A DNA stretch of 64,000 nucleotides from Alphaproteobacteria bacterium (GTDB taxonomy: Bacteria > Pseudomonadota > Alphaproteobacteria > MPNO01 > UBA2964), in assembly GCA_012103315.1 (NCBI GenBank), contig WLWZ01000007.1, positions 124,001-188,000 on the forward strand. The letters are read 5' to 3'. The notes below the pieces were generated by a model, which was given only the letters and a program-made list of their open reading frames with translations, searched no databases and was not told the origin of the DNA. Positions 18,848 through 27,746 of this stretch are shown here, piece by piece. Numbering within the stretch: position 1 is the stretch's first letter; each line of letters starts with the position of its first letter. Position numbers and translations under genes: made by a program.

Positions 18848-20286
18848 TGCTTTGCCCCCCTATCCTCTTCGTGAAGGCGGAGCGTCGGCTCACGAAATGA
18901 CAGGATGCCTTTAGGTCTCCAAACCATTATCGCCACCATCAATGCCCCAAACGCCAGCATCCGATAATCCTGCAATTCTCGGAACCATTCAGGAAGACCG
19001 ATCAACAAGATCGCGGCAATGGCGACACCGATCTGGCTGCCCATGCCCCCCAGAACCACTACCGCGAGAATGATTGCAGACTCAATAAAGGTAAAACTCT
19101 CCGGGCTGATAAAGCTCTGGCGCGCGGCAAAGACCGCACCGGCCAGCCCGCCAAACATTGCGCCCAAAGCAAATGCTGAAAGTTTTATGTTCGTCGGATT
19201 AAGTCCTAGGGAACGGCAAGCTATTTCGTCTTCTCGTAAAGCTTCCCAAGCCCGCCCTATCGGTAGTTTTCTAATCCGCAAGATAAAGGCGTTGGTCAAC
19301 AAAGCCAGCCCAAGCGCGACATAGAACAAAAAGATGATTCTATCGACGGATGCATAGGGTATGTCAAAAAATTGGTGAAAGGACTCTGTACCTTCTGGAG
19401 GCCTTCGACTGAAAGACAGGCCAAATAATGTTGGTTTAGGAATACCGGAGATACCATCAGGCCCCTTCGTAAAATCAACCCAATTGATCAAAATGATCCG
19501 GATCATTTCGCCAAAACCAAGCGTTACGATTGCTAAGTAGTCCCCGCGTAAACGGAGGACTGGAAAACCGAGTAAAATGCCCAGAAATGCCGCCAACATC
19601 GCCGCCACCGGCAAACAAGCCCAAAATGACATATCGTAATTGCTGGATAAAAGAGCAAAGCTATAGGCGCCGATTGCATAGAACGCGACATATCCGAGAT
19701 CCAGCAATCCTGCGAGGCCAACAACAATATTGAGTCCCCACCCGAGCATTACGTAAATCAGAACTAGCGTCGCCAGATCAATTAATCGCCTATCAGCGAA
19801 AGGCAGCCAAGGAAATGCAATGGCAAATGCGATGACGGCCGCCCCGAGCCAAGGGCCGTATTGTTTTAAAAATAACTGCGCTCGGGCGGCCAAGGGCGGA
19901 CTATTCCTCGCATCATTTGTTGCCTTTAGCTTCCCCCCCACCCAAAGGACGACACTTCTCAGAACAACAACTGCACCACCAGCAATACAGCAAACCGTCA
20001 GCAGCCCGTTTGGCAACGGAAGCTGAAGCCCTAAGCCGACGGCAAAAACACCACCAACAAAAGGGACCAAACGTTCGCCATCGCGAAGTCGAATCAGCGC
20101 GATGCGACCCAAAAAAATCAGCAATACACCGATTGCAAGTTCTATCCATCGTGTTTCGATAGCAAGCCCGCCAGCACGCGTCGAGGTGTAGAGACCAATC
20201 ATCGGAAACATCAGCGCAGCAGCGATCGCGGCAGTGATAGCGCTTTCTTTTAACGTGGCAGACCAGTCCTGTGGTTGCGATGCCAC
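18844..20286 (-). CDS. livM: Branched-chain amino acid ABC transporter permease LivM
   Basis: A 480-residue inner-membrane permease. The C-terminal two-thirds holds the LivM core: [51 protein letters not shown], the EAA-like loop [20 protein letters not shown] and [14 protein letters not shown]. The N-terminal ~150 residues are an extra block of hydrophobic segments (four by eye), longer than the minimal LivM, a form common in proteobacteria. The gene lies 11 bases after livH and overlaps livG. Confidence 0.93.
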   Translation of the reverse strand: MASQPQDWSATLKESAITAAIAAALMFPMIGLYTSTRAGGLAIETRWIELAIGVLLIFLGRIALIRLRDGERLVPFVGGVFAVGLGLQLPLPNGLLTVCCIAGGAVVVLRSVVLWVGGKLKATNDARNSPPLAARAQLFLKQYGPWLGAAVIAFAIAFPWLPFADRRLIDLATLVLIYVMLGWGLNIVVGLAGLLDLGYVAFYAIGAYSFALLSSNYDMSFWACLPVAAMLAAFLGILLGFPVLRLRGDYLAIVTLGFGEMIRIILINWVDFTKGPDGISGIPKPTLFGLSFSRRPPEGTESFHQFFDIPYASVDRIIFLFYVALGLALLTNAFILRIRKLPIGRAWEALREDEIACRSLGLNPTNIKLSAFALGAMFGGLAGAVFAARQSFISPESFTFIESAIILAVVVLGGMGSQIGVAIAAILLIGLPEWFRELQDYRMLAFGALMVAIMVWRPKGILSFREPTLRLHEEDRGAKQ

Positions 20287-20297
20287 GCTGACGCCCT

Positions 20298-21212
20298 CTA
20301 TACCTTTTCGACTTCAGGTCGGCCTAGGAGACCGCTGGGACGAAAGACCAAGACCAGAACTAGGATCGAAAAAGCCGCAACATCTTTATATTCGATAGAA
20401 AAATAGCCTGACCAAAATGCTTCTATTAAACCGATCAGCAAGCCACCTAGCATGGCCCCGGGAATAGATCCGATTCCGCCTAGGACATCCGCCGTAAAAG
20501 CCTTTATGCCTGCCAGAAAACCGACATAAAAATCGATAACACCGTAATACAGAGTGACCATCATGCCGGCCACGGCAGCCAACGCCGCCCCCAGGATGAA
20601 GGTAATTGAAATGGTCCGATCAACGTCGATGCCAAGCAGCGCTGCCATTGTTCGATCTTGTTCACAAGCGCGTTGGGCCCGACCAAGTGCCGTCTTGGTA
20701 ATTACTGTCCAGAACACAGCCATTAAAGAAACCGTGACAACCACGATTATGATTTGCATGTAGCTTAAGACGACAGTGAAGTTACCTGCCTTCATCAACT
20801 GGAAACCGCCTTCGATGACGGGCTGTAACGTCTTGACACGTGCGCCCTGGCTAAGTTGCACATAGTTTTGCAGAATGATCGACATACCGATTGCTGAAAT
20901 GAGCGCTGCAAGCCGAGGAGACCCTCGCAAAGGCCGATAGGCAATACGCTCCAACGCCCAGCCATAAACCGCCGTAAGACTCATTGCGATCAATAGAACA
21001 ACCAGCAGCGCTATCGGAACCATTGCGCCACCACTTGGCCCTAATATCAAAAATGAAATCAAAGATATAAACGCCCCGATCATGAATATTTCGCCATGTG
21101 CGAAATTGATCATGCCGATGATGCCGTAAACCATCGTGTAGCCAATGGCGATTAAGCCGTATATCGCCCCGAGTGTTACACCATTGATTAATTGTTGAAG
21201 AAAATACTCCAT
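20298..21212 (-). CDS. livH: Branched-chain amino acid ABC transporter permease LivH
   Basis: A 304-residue inner-membrane permease. The conserved start [59 protein letters not shown] and the loop [19 protein letters not shown] are family hallmarks. It is the first gene of the permease-ATPase run livH-livM-livG-livF-DUF6867. Confidence 0.96.
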   Translation of the reverse strand: MEYFLQQLINGVTLGAIYGLIAIGYTMVYGIIGMINFAHGEIFMIGAFISLISFLILGPSGGAMVPIALLVVLLIAMSLTAVYGWALERIAYRPLRGSPRLAALISAIGMSIILQNYVQLSQGARVKTLQPVIEGGFQLMKAGNFTVVLSYMQIIIVVVTVSLMAVFWTVITKTALGRAQRACEQDRTMAALLGIDVDRTISITFILGAALAAVAGMMVTLYYGVIDFYVGFLAGIKAFTADVLGGIGSIPGAMLGGLLIGLIEAFWSGYFSIEYKDVAAFSILVLVLVFRPSGLLGRPEVEKV

Positions 21213-21247
21213 GCCGGTGATTTACTCTGGCTCCCTATTTGTTGTTC

Positions 21248-21451
21248 TTATCGAACCCGACCGGCGCTTTGTTTTTTTAGCATATAGTTTAGCTTATTAA
21301 CGGCGTTTCGCTTGAGCATTTCCTCACTCATCGTCGGCGAGCCAACGATTGAAACCTCCAGGCCTGTTTTAGGATCGACAGCGATAACCTTTACCGCGTT
21401 CCCAACCTGTAGGATCTCGATAATCACTTCGCTTCCTTCGCCAGACATCAT
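21248..21451 (-). CDS. Small conserved alphaproteobacterial protein (DUF6898-like)
   Basis: A 67-residue soluble protein: VIIEILQVGNAVKVIAVDPK, then TGLEVSIVGS, and a helical AVNKLNYMLKKQSAG tail. It resembles a short alphaproteobacterial family in which E(I/V)..VG..VKV.A.DP.TG.EV.IVG is followed by L.KL.Y...K. It lies 35 bases upstream of livH and 14 bases after the dehydrogenase gene, likely in the same transcript. Function unknown; family name from memory. Confidence 0.65.
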   Translation of the reverse strand: MMSGEGSEVIIEILQVGNAVKVIAVDPKTGLEVSIVGSPTMSEEMLKRNAVNKLNYMLKKQSAGRVR

Positions 21452-21465
21452 TCGTTTCCTAAATG

Positions 21466-22536
21466 CTAGTTACGAATATCCTGATGAAACCACTCCATTG
21501 GGATATGCATTCCGAGCTTGGCTTCTTTGGCCTTTTCGTAAATCACCCGTCCTACTGCCGCAAACTGCAATCCAGCGGAGTTATTATCGAAAAAGATGGT
21601 TTCGGAATCATTCTCACGGCCAACAACATCACCGTTGATGACACTCGCCAAAATTGGCCAGTCATTTGTTTCATAACGCTTGAGATATGCTGTCCCCGAT
21701 GGTCTACGAGCTCGTTCTTGTTCAGAACCGATACTCAAATCATCATAAGAATCCTGGGACATGCCAAATACTTTATCTACAGCGTCATAGACTGGCTCAT
21801 CGATTTCATCAATCCGGCAACGGATAAACAAACCGCCCGGCTTCTGCGCTTCAAGCATATCTTTTGTGTAAACAGGCTCACGCGAATCCGTGCATAACGC
21901 CACGATATCTGCACCTTCAGCGACAGCAAAATTATCAGCCACAGCCGTAACAGGAATACCGAGTTTCGCTGTCATATCGGTCGCAAACTTATCACGATTC
22001 TCTTTTGTGGGGCTCCAGACCCGTACTTCCTGAATGTCACGGATAGTGCAAATGGCTTCAGAATAAGCATGGGCCATGCCTCCTGAGCCCACGACGCCTA
22101 AAACAGTGGAGTCCTCACGCGACAAATACTTCGCGCCAACTGCTGCCGTTGCACCAACGCGCGCATGCTGGATGATGCCATCATTCATCAAGGCAATGAT
22201 CTCACCATTTGTCATATCGATAAGAATGACGAAGCCACAATATTTACCCGGCTCCATATTGTGCCATTCCTCGGTGACAGCACCGTCATACTCGGTCCAT
22301 GTCAAAATGTCTGATTTAAACCGAAAGGCGAGTGTCGGTGGATCATACATTGCTCCTAACAGGGATCCCCAGCGATAATAGTCACCGTTCGTCGCCGTCG
22401 GCGCCCACAAATCAGTTCGCGGTTGGAAACACGCTAAACCCTGCGCGTACTGTTTAAGGACGGCTTCCATCGCATCGACTGCATCTTTCATGTCGAGAAC
22501 ACGTTCTTGAACGTCGTTATTGATAAGCAGAGCCAT
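21466..22536 (-). CDS. Ornithine cyclodeaminase/mu-crystallin family dehydrogenase (paralogue 1)
   Basis: A 356-residue NAD(P)-dependent protein of the ornithine cyclodeaminase/mu-crystallin family. The Rossmann segment is VLGVVGSGGMAHAYSEAICT with GGMA for the dinucleotide, preceded by DGIIQHARVGATAAVGAKYL, a family block. Family members act on ornithine, alanine, lysine-derived imines or are imine reductases; specificity cannot be set from sequence. It shares its end (SAGLQFAAVG--EKAKEAKLG-WFHQDI) with the second copy at 32139-33212. It lies directly upstream of the liv operon on the same strand, hinting at an imported amino acid-like substrate. Confidence 0.85.
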   Translation of the reverse strand: MALLINNDVQERVLDMKDAVDAMEAVLKQYAQGLACFQPRTDLWAPTATNGDYYRWGSLLGAMYDPPTLAFRFKSDILTWTEYDGAVTEEWHNMEPGKYCGFVILIDMTNGEIIALMNDGIIQHARVGATAAVGAKYLSREDSTVLGVVGSGGMAHAYSEAICTIRDIQEVRVWSPTKENRDKFATDMTAKLGIPVTAVADNFAVAEGADIVALCTDSREPVYTKDMLEAQKPGGLFIRCRIDEIDEPVYDAVDKVFGMSQDSYDDLSIGSEQERARRPSGTAYLKRYETNDWPILASVINGDVVGRENDSETIFFDNNSAGLQFAAVGRVIYEKAKEAKLGMHIPMEWFHQDIRN

Positions 22537-22637
22537 GAATTCAAAGTCCCCCCGATTTCGAACCGAATAATATCATATTCGATAGCGGGAACCCTACCAG
22601 AACCCTATAGAATCAGGCTACTAACGGGAAAATTGAG

Positions 22638-23264
22638 CTATTTGGACAACGATACTTCGTCGTCACTACAGGGCGAGAAATCGATGCAAATACGTTTAAG
22701 ATCCGACGCCTCCAAAGGGTCACCTGTAACGCCACAAGTCCCCGAACCTGCGCAATCGCCATCATCAAGGTGGCAACAATCACCGCACACGCCAAATTGT
22801 GAGCTATTGTTGCGAACACAAAGGTCATCGAGAATTGATTTCATAACCTCAGCAAGCTGCTCGCGTTCGGCCTTTGGAACTTTTTCGGTCGCAGCGTAAA
22901 TCTGGCATAGCGGATCCTGGGTTAAAATTTCACGACCTGCATCTGTTAAGGCCAAAACAATCGCCCGTCGGTCGTTTGGGCAACGATCCCTTCTGACAAG
23001 TCCTTTAGATTCCAGAGCGATCAATGTCTGCGAAACTGTTCCCTTTGTCGCCCCGAGGTAATCTGCCATCGCACTTGGAGACGCCGAATACCGGTTGGCC
23101 TTCTCGAGATACCGCAATGCTTCCCACTGCGCCGGGTTCAAGCCGTGCGAGAACTGCAACGCATGGGCGACCCGGCTAAGCCGGTTAACAAGGACAGGAA
23201 AGGCGTCAGATATCGTCATTAAGGCGTAACTTAGAACCCGCATACTGGAATGACTAGTCCGCAA
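22638..23264 (-). CDS. MarR family regulator with cysteine-rich C-terminal extension
   Basis: A 208-residue protein. Residues 20-148 form a MarR winged helix (FSHGLNPAQWEALRYLEKA, MADYLGATKGTVSQTLIALE, VRRDRCPNDRRAIVLALTDA). After a normal MarR end comes a tail with seven cysteines: C149, C160, C163, C164, C171, C177 and C193 (FGVCGDCCHLDDGDC, GSGTCGVTGD, RICIDF). That spacing suggests a metal or iron-sulfur site or redox disulfides. The start is uncertain: M1, M8 and M15 are all possible and none has a good ribosome-binding site. It is divergent from rpoH across 139 bases containing repeats. Confidence 0.85.
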   Translation of the reverse strand: MRTSHSSMRVLSYALMTISDAFPVLVNRLSRVAHALQFSHGLNPAQWEALRYLEKANRYSASPSAMADYLGATKGTVSQTLIALESKGLVRRDRCPNDRRAIVLALTDAGREILTQDPLCQIYAATEKVPKAEREQLAEVMKSILDDLCVRNNSSQFGVCGDCCHLDDGDCAGSGTCGVTGDPLEASDLKRICIDFSPCSDDEVSLSK

Positions 23265-23289
23265 TCTAGCTGAATTACATTTAAATTGA

Positions 23290-23351
23290 TAGCGAGTCGA
23301 TAATTCCCTTGAAAATATACTAGTGAGTCCATATCTTAGTGACTCGATACT
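23290..23351. repeat. Three imperfect copies of a 15-bp element in the marR-rpoH intergenic region
   Basis: TAGCGAGTCGATAAT (23290-23304), TAGTGAGTCCATATC (23321-23335) and TAGTGACTCGATACT (23337-23351) share the pattern TAGYGASTCSATA. Copies 2 and 3 also place GAGTC and GACTC as an inverted pair. The second copy overlaps the -10 region of the proposed rpoH promoter. They look like an operator set, most simply for the neighbouring MarR protein. Confidence 0.5.
23308..23334 (+). promoter_or_regulatory. Sigma32-like heat-shock promoter of rpoH
   Basis: CTTGAAA (23308-23314, within CCCTTGAAA) is followed after 12 bases by GTCCATAT (23327-23334). The -35 is a perfect match to the sigma32 consensus and the -10 agrees at most positions of CCCCATNT. 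The same -35 with TATCTT at 23332-23337 gives an overlapping sigma70 reading with a 17-base spacer. It lies about 70 bases before the rpoH ATG. Confidence 0.55.
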
Positions 23352-23403
23352 ATTTATTACGCACCAATATTCAGCTCAAGGTGTAAATGTAGGAGGGGAA
23401 AAC

Positions 23404-24297
23404 ATGAGCCAACGCATTAATTCCACAGCTAGTCCAGAAGACCGTAGATACATAACCTCTGCAATGCGCGCACCAATGCTTGAAAAAGAGTATGAGGCTG
23501 AATTAGGGCGCAAGTGGCGCGACGATGAAGACCAAAATGCTTTGGACCAATTGGTAACAAGCCATATCAGACTGGTCGTCAGAATGGCGTCAGGTTTCAA
23601 GGGCTATGGCATGCCGGTATCGGACCTTATTCAAGAAGGGAACATCGGACTACTTACGGCTGCAAAACGATTTGACCCTGAGAAAGGTGTTCGGTTCTCA
23701 ACATATGCTTCTTGGTGGATTCTTGCAGCAATCCAAGAATACATCATCCGAAATTCTTCGATTGTCCGCATCGGGTCGACGCCAGCGCAAAAAAGCCTAT
23801 TTTTCAACTTGCGCCGATTACGCGCTAAAATTCAAGATTACAATGGTGGGCTTATGACCGACGAAAACCGCGCGGAAATTGCCCAGCGTCTCAAAGTACC
23901 GGTGACAGCCGTCGAACGAATGGAAGCACATTTTTCCGGTCCGACAAAATCATTGAATGCCTCTATCGGACAGGAAGACGGTGACGATCTGCAAGATTTT
24001 TTGGCGGACGAACGTCCAACCCCTGAGCAGATTGTTACGGAACAACATGACGGGGAGGTCAGGTCAAAGTGGTTACAAGATGCCCTCGCCCTTTTGTCCC
24101 CTCGTGAGCAAGACATAATCCAACACCGGTTTTTGGATGACGAGAAAGCCACCCTTGCAAAAATTGGGGCAGACTATGGAGTGACTAAGGAAAGGATACG
24201 TCAAATCGAAAGTCGCGCCTTGAACAAGCTAAAAACTGCACTCGTCCAACAACACGGCGATGCTAAGATTCTATCACAGCAACTTTTAGAAAATTAG
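23404..24297 (+). CDS. rpoH: RNA polymerase sigma-32 factor RpoH
   Basis: A 297-residue heat-shock sigma factor. The ATG at 23404 is chosen because AGGAGGGG ends 5 bases upstream. Region 2 shows LVTSHIRLVVRMASGFKGYG, DLIQEGNIGLLTAAKRFDP and the -10 reader RFSTYASWWILAAIQEYIIR. The RpoH box QKSLFFNLR (129-137) identifies sigma32 rather than RpoD. Region 4 ends VTKERIRQIESRALNKLK. Alphaproteobacteria often have two rpoH copies; this may be one of them. A sigma32-like promoter upstream suggests autoactivation. Confidence 0.95.
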   Translation: MSQRINSTASPEDRRYITSAMRAPMLEKEYEAELGRKWRDDEDQNALDQLVTSHIRLVVRMASGFKGYGMPVSDLIQEGNIGLLTAAKRFDPEKGVRFSTYASWWILAAIQEYIIRNSSIVRIGSTPAQKSLFFNLRRLRAKIQDYNGGLMTDENRAEIAQRLKVPVTAVERMEAHFSGPTKSLNASIGQEDGDDLQDFLADERPTPEQIVTEQHDGEVRSKWLQDALALLSPREQDIIQHRFLDDEKATLAKIGADYGVTKERIRQIESRALNKLKTALVQQHGDAKILSQQLLEN

Positions 24298-24319
24298 GTG
24301 GTGGACGTTCGCGGTCAAG

Positions 24320-24805
24320 TCAGGCTGCGGACGTCGTCACATCTGCCGAGTTACGGGGTCCGTATGCCAATTCATGGGCCCAGAACCGTTCCAACCTGCG
24401 GAGAGCTTCATTCGTCGACTGCATCACATCTTCTTCAATCGGCCCGTCCGCCAACTGACTAATATGACGATCATAGAGTACAGATATCAATTCGCAGATT
24501 TCTAAGCCCTTTTCTGAAACGCTAACCCGAACGGTCCGACGATCATGAGCCGAACGCTCCTGTTTCAGGTAGCCGTTCTCAACCATCTTTTTCACGTTGT
24601 AGGAAACATTTGAGCCCTGGTAATACCCACGGTAAGTCAACTCGCCAACGGTCAGCTCTTCTTCACCGACATGGGAGAGAATTAACGCCTGCACGTTATT
24701 GATATCTTCAATGCCGAGGCGGTCAAGCTCCGCCTTAACCACCTCTAGAAACTGGCGATGAAGGCGTTCAATAAGAAGAATTGTGTCGAGATATACCTGT
24801 TTCAC
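24320..24805 (-). CDS. MarR family transcriptional regulator (LdtR-like)
   Basis: A 161-residue winged-helix regulator: LDTILLIERLHRQFLEVVKA, then ALILSHVGEEELTVGELTYR and GYYQGSNVSYNVKKMVENGY as the recognition helix, then the wing RSAHDRRTVRVSVSEKG. The GYYQGSNVSYN recognition sequence is that of the LdtR group of alphaproteobacterial MarR proteins. It converges on rpoH and lies downstream of, and in the same direction as, the molybdenum hydroxylase genes (92 bases away), so it may be co-transcribed with or regulate them. Confidence 0.88.
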   Translation of the reverse strand: MKQVYLDTILLIERLHRQFLEVVKAELDRLGIEDINNVQALILSHVGEEELTVGELTYRGYYQGSNVSYNVKKMVENGYLKQERSAHDRRTVRVSVSEKGLEICELISVLYDRHISQLADGPIEEDVMQSTNEALRRLERFWAHELAYGPRNSADVTTSAA

Positions 24806-24897
24806 CGGCTTTGCCCGCTAAGTTAGAAGTATTTCTTAACTGACAGTATCGTCGAACAAGCTAAAAATTTGGTTAAAATGGAGTGAAAAGCCGCGAT

Positions 24898-27240
24898 TCA
24901 ACCCGCTAACGCTTTAGCACTTTGAATTTTTTCGACTATTTCAGGCGGACGAAGCGGGACGTGGTCAAAAAAGACACCAAATGGCGACAGAGCATTTTCA
25001 ACCGCCGAGATTATCGCTGCTGGCGCCGGGACGACACCACATTCCCCTACTCCCTTAACCCCGAGAGGATTTAGAGGCGTTGGGCTTTCCATATGCCCCA
25101 TTTGGATATGTGGCATTTCCGGCGCACTAACGAGGAGGTATTCCGCAAAATTTGTCGTGATTGGCTGAGCGGTCTCATCGTATCCCATCCATTCAAACAA
25201 CGTATTGCCGATACCATGTGCAGTACCGCCAATAACCTGACCTTCAACAATCATCGGATTAACAACCGTTCCACAATCATGGACAATGACATATTTTAGG
25301 AATGAAACCTTGCCGGTTTCCGGGTCCACTTCCACTTCAACTGCCGCTGTACCGTTGACGAAGGTCAGGTCGTCGACCATAAAGTTTTTGGTCGCTTCCA
25401 TGCCTGGCTCAATTCCACCTGGCAACGCATACCCCGGAGTCCCTGCTACCGCGTGGGCAACTTTGCCAAGCCCAACTTTCAAATCTGGGACACCTTTTAC
25501 GCGGATTTCATTGCCATCAATCTCCAGATCCTCTTCAGAAGCCTCTAGCATATGAGCGGCAACTTTTAACGCTTTGTCTTGCACTTCCCGTGCCGCAAGC
25601 AACGCCGATGATCCAGCTGTCACGGTTTGTCGGCTCGCAGAACCCCCAATACCCATCGGAACAACCGAACTATCGCCGATGACAACCTCAACGTTCTCCA
25701 TATCGCCACCAAGGTGCTCAGCCACAATTTGTGTGAGCATCGTTTGCGTACTCTGTCCCATCGCAGCAGCACCGCTATAGACCATTATTTTACCAGACGG
25801 CCCTATGCGGACAGTAACGGTCTCAAAGGGCCCACGACCGGTACCCTTCACATAATTGGCAACCCCTACGCCAATGTAACGTCCTTCTTGGAGCGCCTTC
25901 TTTTGCCGCTCCAGAAATCCGGTAAAATCAATGCGCTCCAACGCATCTTCCATACAGGCAAGGTAATCACCGCTATCCAAAATCACTGGGGCATCGCCAC
26001 GCGTCTTGAGACCTTTGGTATAGGGAAGTTGTTCGGTAGGAATTAAATTACGGCGCCTAATTTCGGGGCGATCAATACCCAGCTCACGCGCCGCCCGGTC
26101 CAACAATCTCTCCATCACAAATATGCCCTGCGGGTGTCCAGCACCTCGTACCGGCGTTACTGGCACTTTATTCGTTACCGCAAGAACGACATCCATGTAA
26201 TAGCAAGGCACATCGTAGGGCAGCGAAACGATTAGGGCGGAATTGAACGCAAGATTGATCCCACGGGCTGTATAGGCGCCGTGATCATGGATCATTGACC
26301 CCCGCAGACCGAGAATTTTGCCATCGTTGTCGACAGCTATTTCAACGTCCCAGAACTGATCTCGTTCCTGTGTAGTGGAAATAAAATGTTCACGCCGATC
26401 TTCCGCCCATTTAACCGGTCGGCCGAGCAGTTTCGCCGCTAAAACGACAGCCACATCTTCTTGATAAAAGACAAGCTTGGGGCCAAAACCGCCACCAACA
26501 TCGGGGATGATTACGCGAATTTGGTTTTCATCAAGCCCCAGCATATCAATCAGAATATTCTTCGCTGTATGTGCTGCCTGCGTTGCACTGTAAAGCGTCA
26601 CCAAATCTTCTATCGGGTCATAGAAAGAAACGGCTCCACGGCATTCGATTGACTGGCTACCGCCACGATGCTGCCACATCGACTCGCTGTACACATGCGG
26701 TGCATTCGCAAATACAGAGTCGACTTCGCCATACCCCATATCGAACTGCGCCAAAATATTATGAGGCGACGTTGAATGAGCGAGCGGCGCACCGTCTTCC
26801 AAGGCAGCCCGACAATCCGCAACAGCGGGCAAAATGTCATAATCCACCATCACCATCGCCGCGGCATCTTCGGCAATGTATCGAGTATCTGCGACAACAA
26901 TCGCAACGGGCTTCCCGACATAAACGACTTCATCATTCGCTAACGCAGGACGATCCAATTCCTGCTTATAAGCCGGGCTCGGCAAACCAACAACAAGGTG
27001 TTCATTCGTTAGGTGTGGACGAAAGTCGTTGAGCGTATAGACCGCCTGGACACCGTCCATCGTCTGAGCCTGCTCAACATCTATTCGGGAAATTTTCGCA
27101 TGACCATGCGGGCTTCTTACAAATGCTGCATGCAGCATCTCGGGTAGGATTATATCATCAACAAAGCGTCCCTGCCCGGTTAATAAGGCTGGATCTTCTA
27201 GACGTTTTGCCCGGCTGCCAAAAACCTTCCAGCCGCTCAC
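24898..27240 (-). CDS. Molybdenum hydroxylase large subunit (xanthine dehydrogenase/CoxL form II family)
   Basis: A 780-residue molybdopterin-cytosine-dinucleotide binding subunit. Family blocks: RLEDPALLTGQGRFVDDI, MLHAAFVRSPHGHAKI, IPDVGGGFGPKLVFYQED, GSASRQTVTAGSSAL and the C-terminal GVGECGVVPAPAAIISAV, with the active-site Glu. The active-site loop reads TPVRGAGHPQG, the arginine-glycine-alanine-glycine form, not the AYXCSFR loop of true CO dehydrogenase, so CO oxidation is unlikely and the substrate is unknown. It starts with GTG 3 bases after the stop of the iron-sulfur subunit gene. Confidence 0.93.
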   Translation of the reverse strand: MSGWKVFGSRAKRLEDPALLTGQGRFVDDIILPEMLHAAFVRSPHGHAKISRIDVEQAQTMDGVQAVYTLNDFRPHLTNEHLVVGLPSPAYKQELDRPALANDEVVYVGKPVAIVVADTRYIAEDAAAMVMVDYDILPAVADCRAALEDGAPLAHSTSPHNILAQFDMGYGEVDSVFANAPHVYSESMWQHRGGSQSIECRGAVSFYDPIEDLVTLYSATQAAHTAKNILIDMLGLDENQIRVIIPDVGGGFGPKLVFYQEDVAVVLAAKLLGRPVKWAEDRREHFISTTQERDQFWDVEIAVDNDGKILGLRGSMIHDHGAYTARGINLAFNSALIVSLPYDVPCYYMDVVLAVTNKVPVTPVRGAGHPQGIFVMERLLDRAARELGIDRPEIRRRNLIPTEQLPYTKGLKTRGDAPVILDSGDYLACMEDALERIDFTGFLERQKKALQEGRYIGVGVANYVKGTGRGPFETVTVRIGPSGKIMVYSGAAAMGQSTQTMLTQIVAEHLGGDMENVEVVIGDSSVVPMGIGGSASRQTVTAGSSALLAAREVQDKALKVAAHMLEASEEDLEIDGNEIRVKGVPDLKVGLGKVAHAVAGTPGYALPGGIEPGMEATKNFMVDDLTFVNGTAAVEVEVDPETGKVSFLKYVIVHDCGTVVNPMIVEGQVIGGTAHGIGNTLFEWMGYDETAQPITTNFAEYLLVSAPEMPHIQMGHMESPTPLNPLGVKGVGECGVVPAPAAIISAVENALSPFGVFFDHVPLRPPEIVEKIQSAKALAG

Positions 27241-27243
27241 GAA

Positions 27244-27735
27244 CTAAGCGCCTTTGGCTTCACGCAACCGTTGAGCTGCATCAAGAGCCGCCGCGACGAT
27301 TCCTTGGTACCCAGTACAACGGCACAAGTTTCCGCTAATTGCTTCGCGAACTTCCTGTTCTGTTGGGTCAGGATTGTCTCCTAGGAACTCGATGAGGGTA
27401 GTCAGCATCCCTGGGGTACAGAAACCACACTGCAAGCCATGATTATCCCGAAACGCCTCCTGAAGCGGATGCATTTCATCTTCTGAAGGAGCAATCCCCT
27501 CAATAGTCGTGATTTCCTGACCGTCGACCTGTACCGCAAGCATCAAGCACGAACGTGCGCTGCGCCCATTCAATAAAATTGTACACGCGCCACAAACTCC
27601 GTGTTCGCATCCCAAGTGCGTTCCCGTCAGGCCAGGCTGCTGGCGCAGGAAATCAGCGAGTGTAAAACGAACCTCCACTTCCTCTTCATAGGTCTTGCCG
27701 TTTACCGACAAAGAAATTTTTCTGGTCTCACCCAT
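27244..27735 (-). CDS. Molybdenum hydroxylase 2Fe-2S subunit (CoxS-like)
   Basis: A 163-residue iron-sulfur subunit. The N-terminal plant-type ferredoxin cluster is HLGCEHGVCGACTILLNG with the later C in RSCLML; the C-terminal four-helix domain has GLQCGFCTPGML and ISGNLCRCTGYQGIV, which bind the second cluster. Length is normal for the family. It lies between the FAD subunit (11-base gap) and the large subunit in the usual M-S-L order. Confidence 0.95.
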   Translation of the reverse strand: MGETRKISLSVNGKTYEEEVEVRFTLADFLRQQPGLTGTHLGCEHGVCGACTILLNGRSARSCLMLAVQVDGQEITTIEGIAPSEDEMHPLQEAFRDNHGLQCGFCTPGMLTTLIEFLGDNPDPTEQEVREAISGNLCRCTGYQGIVAAALDAAQRLREAKGA

Positions 27736-27746
27736 GGTATAATCCT

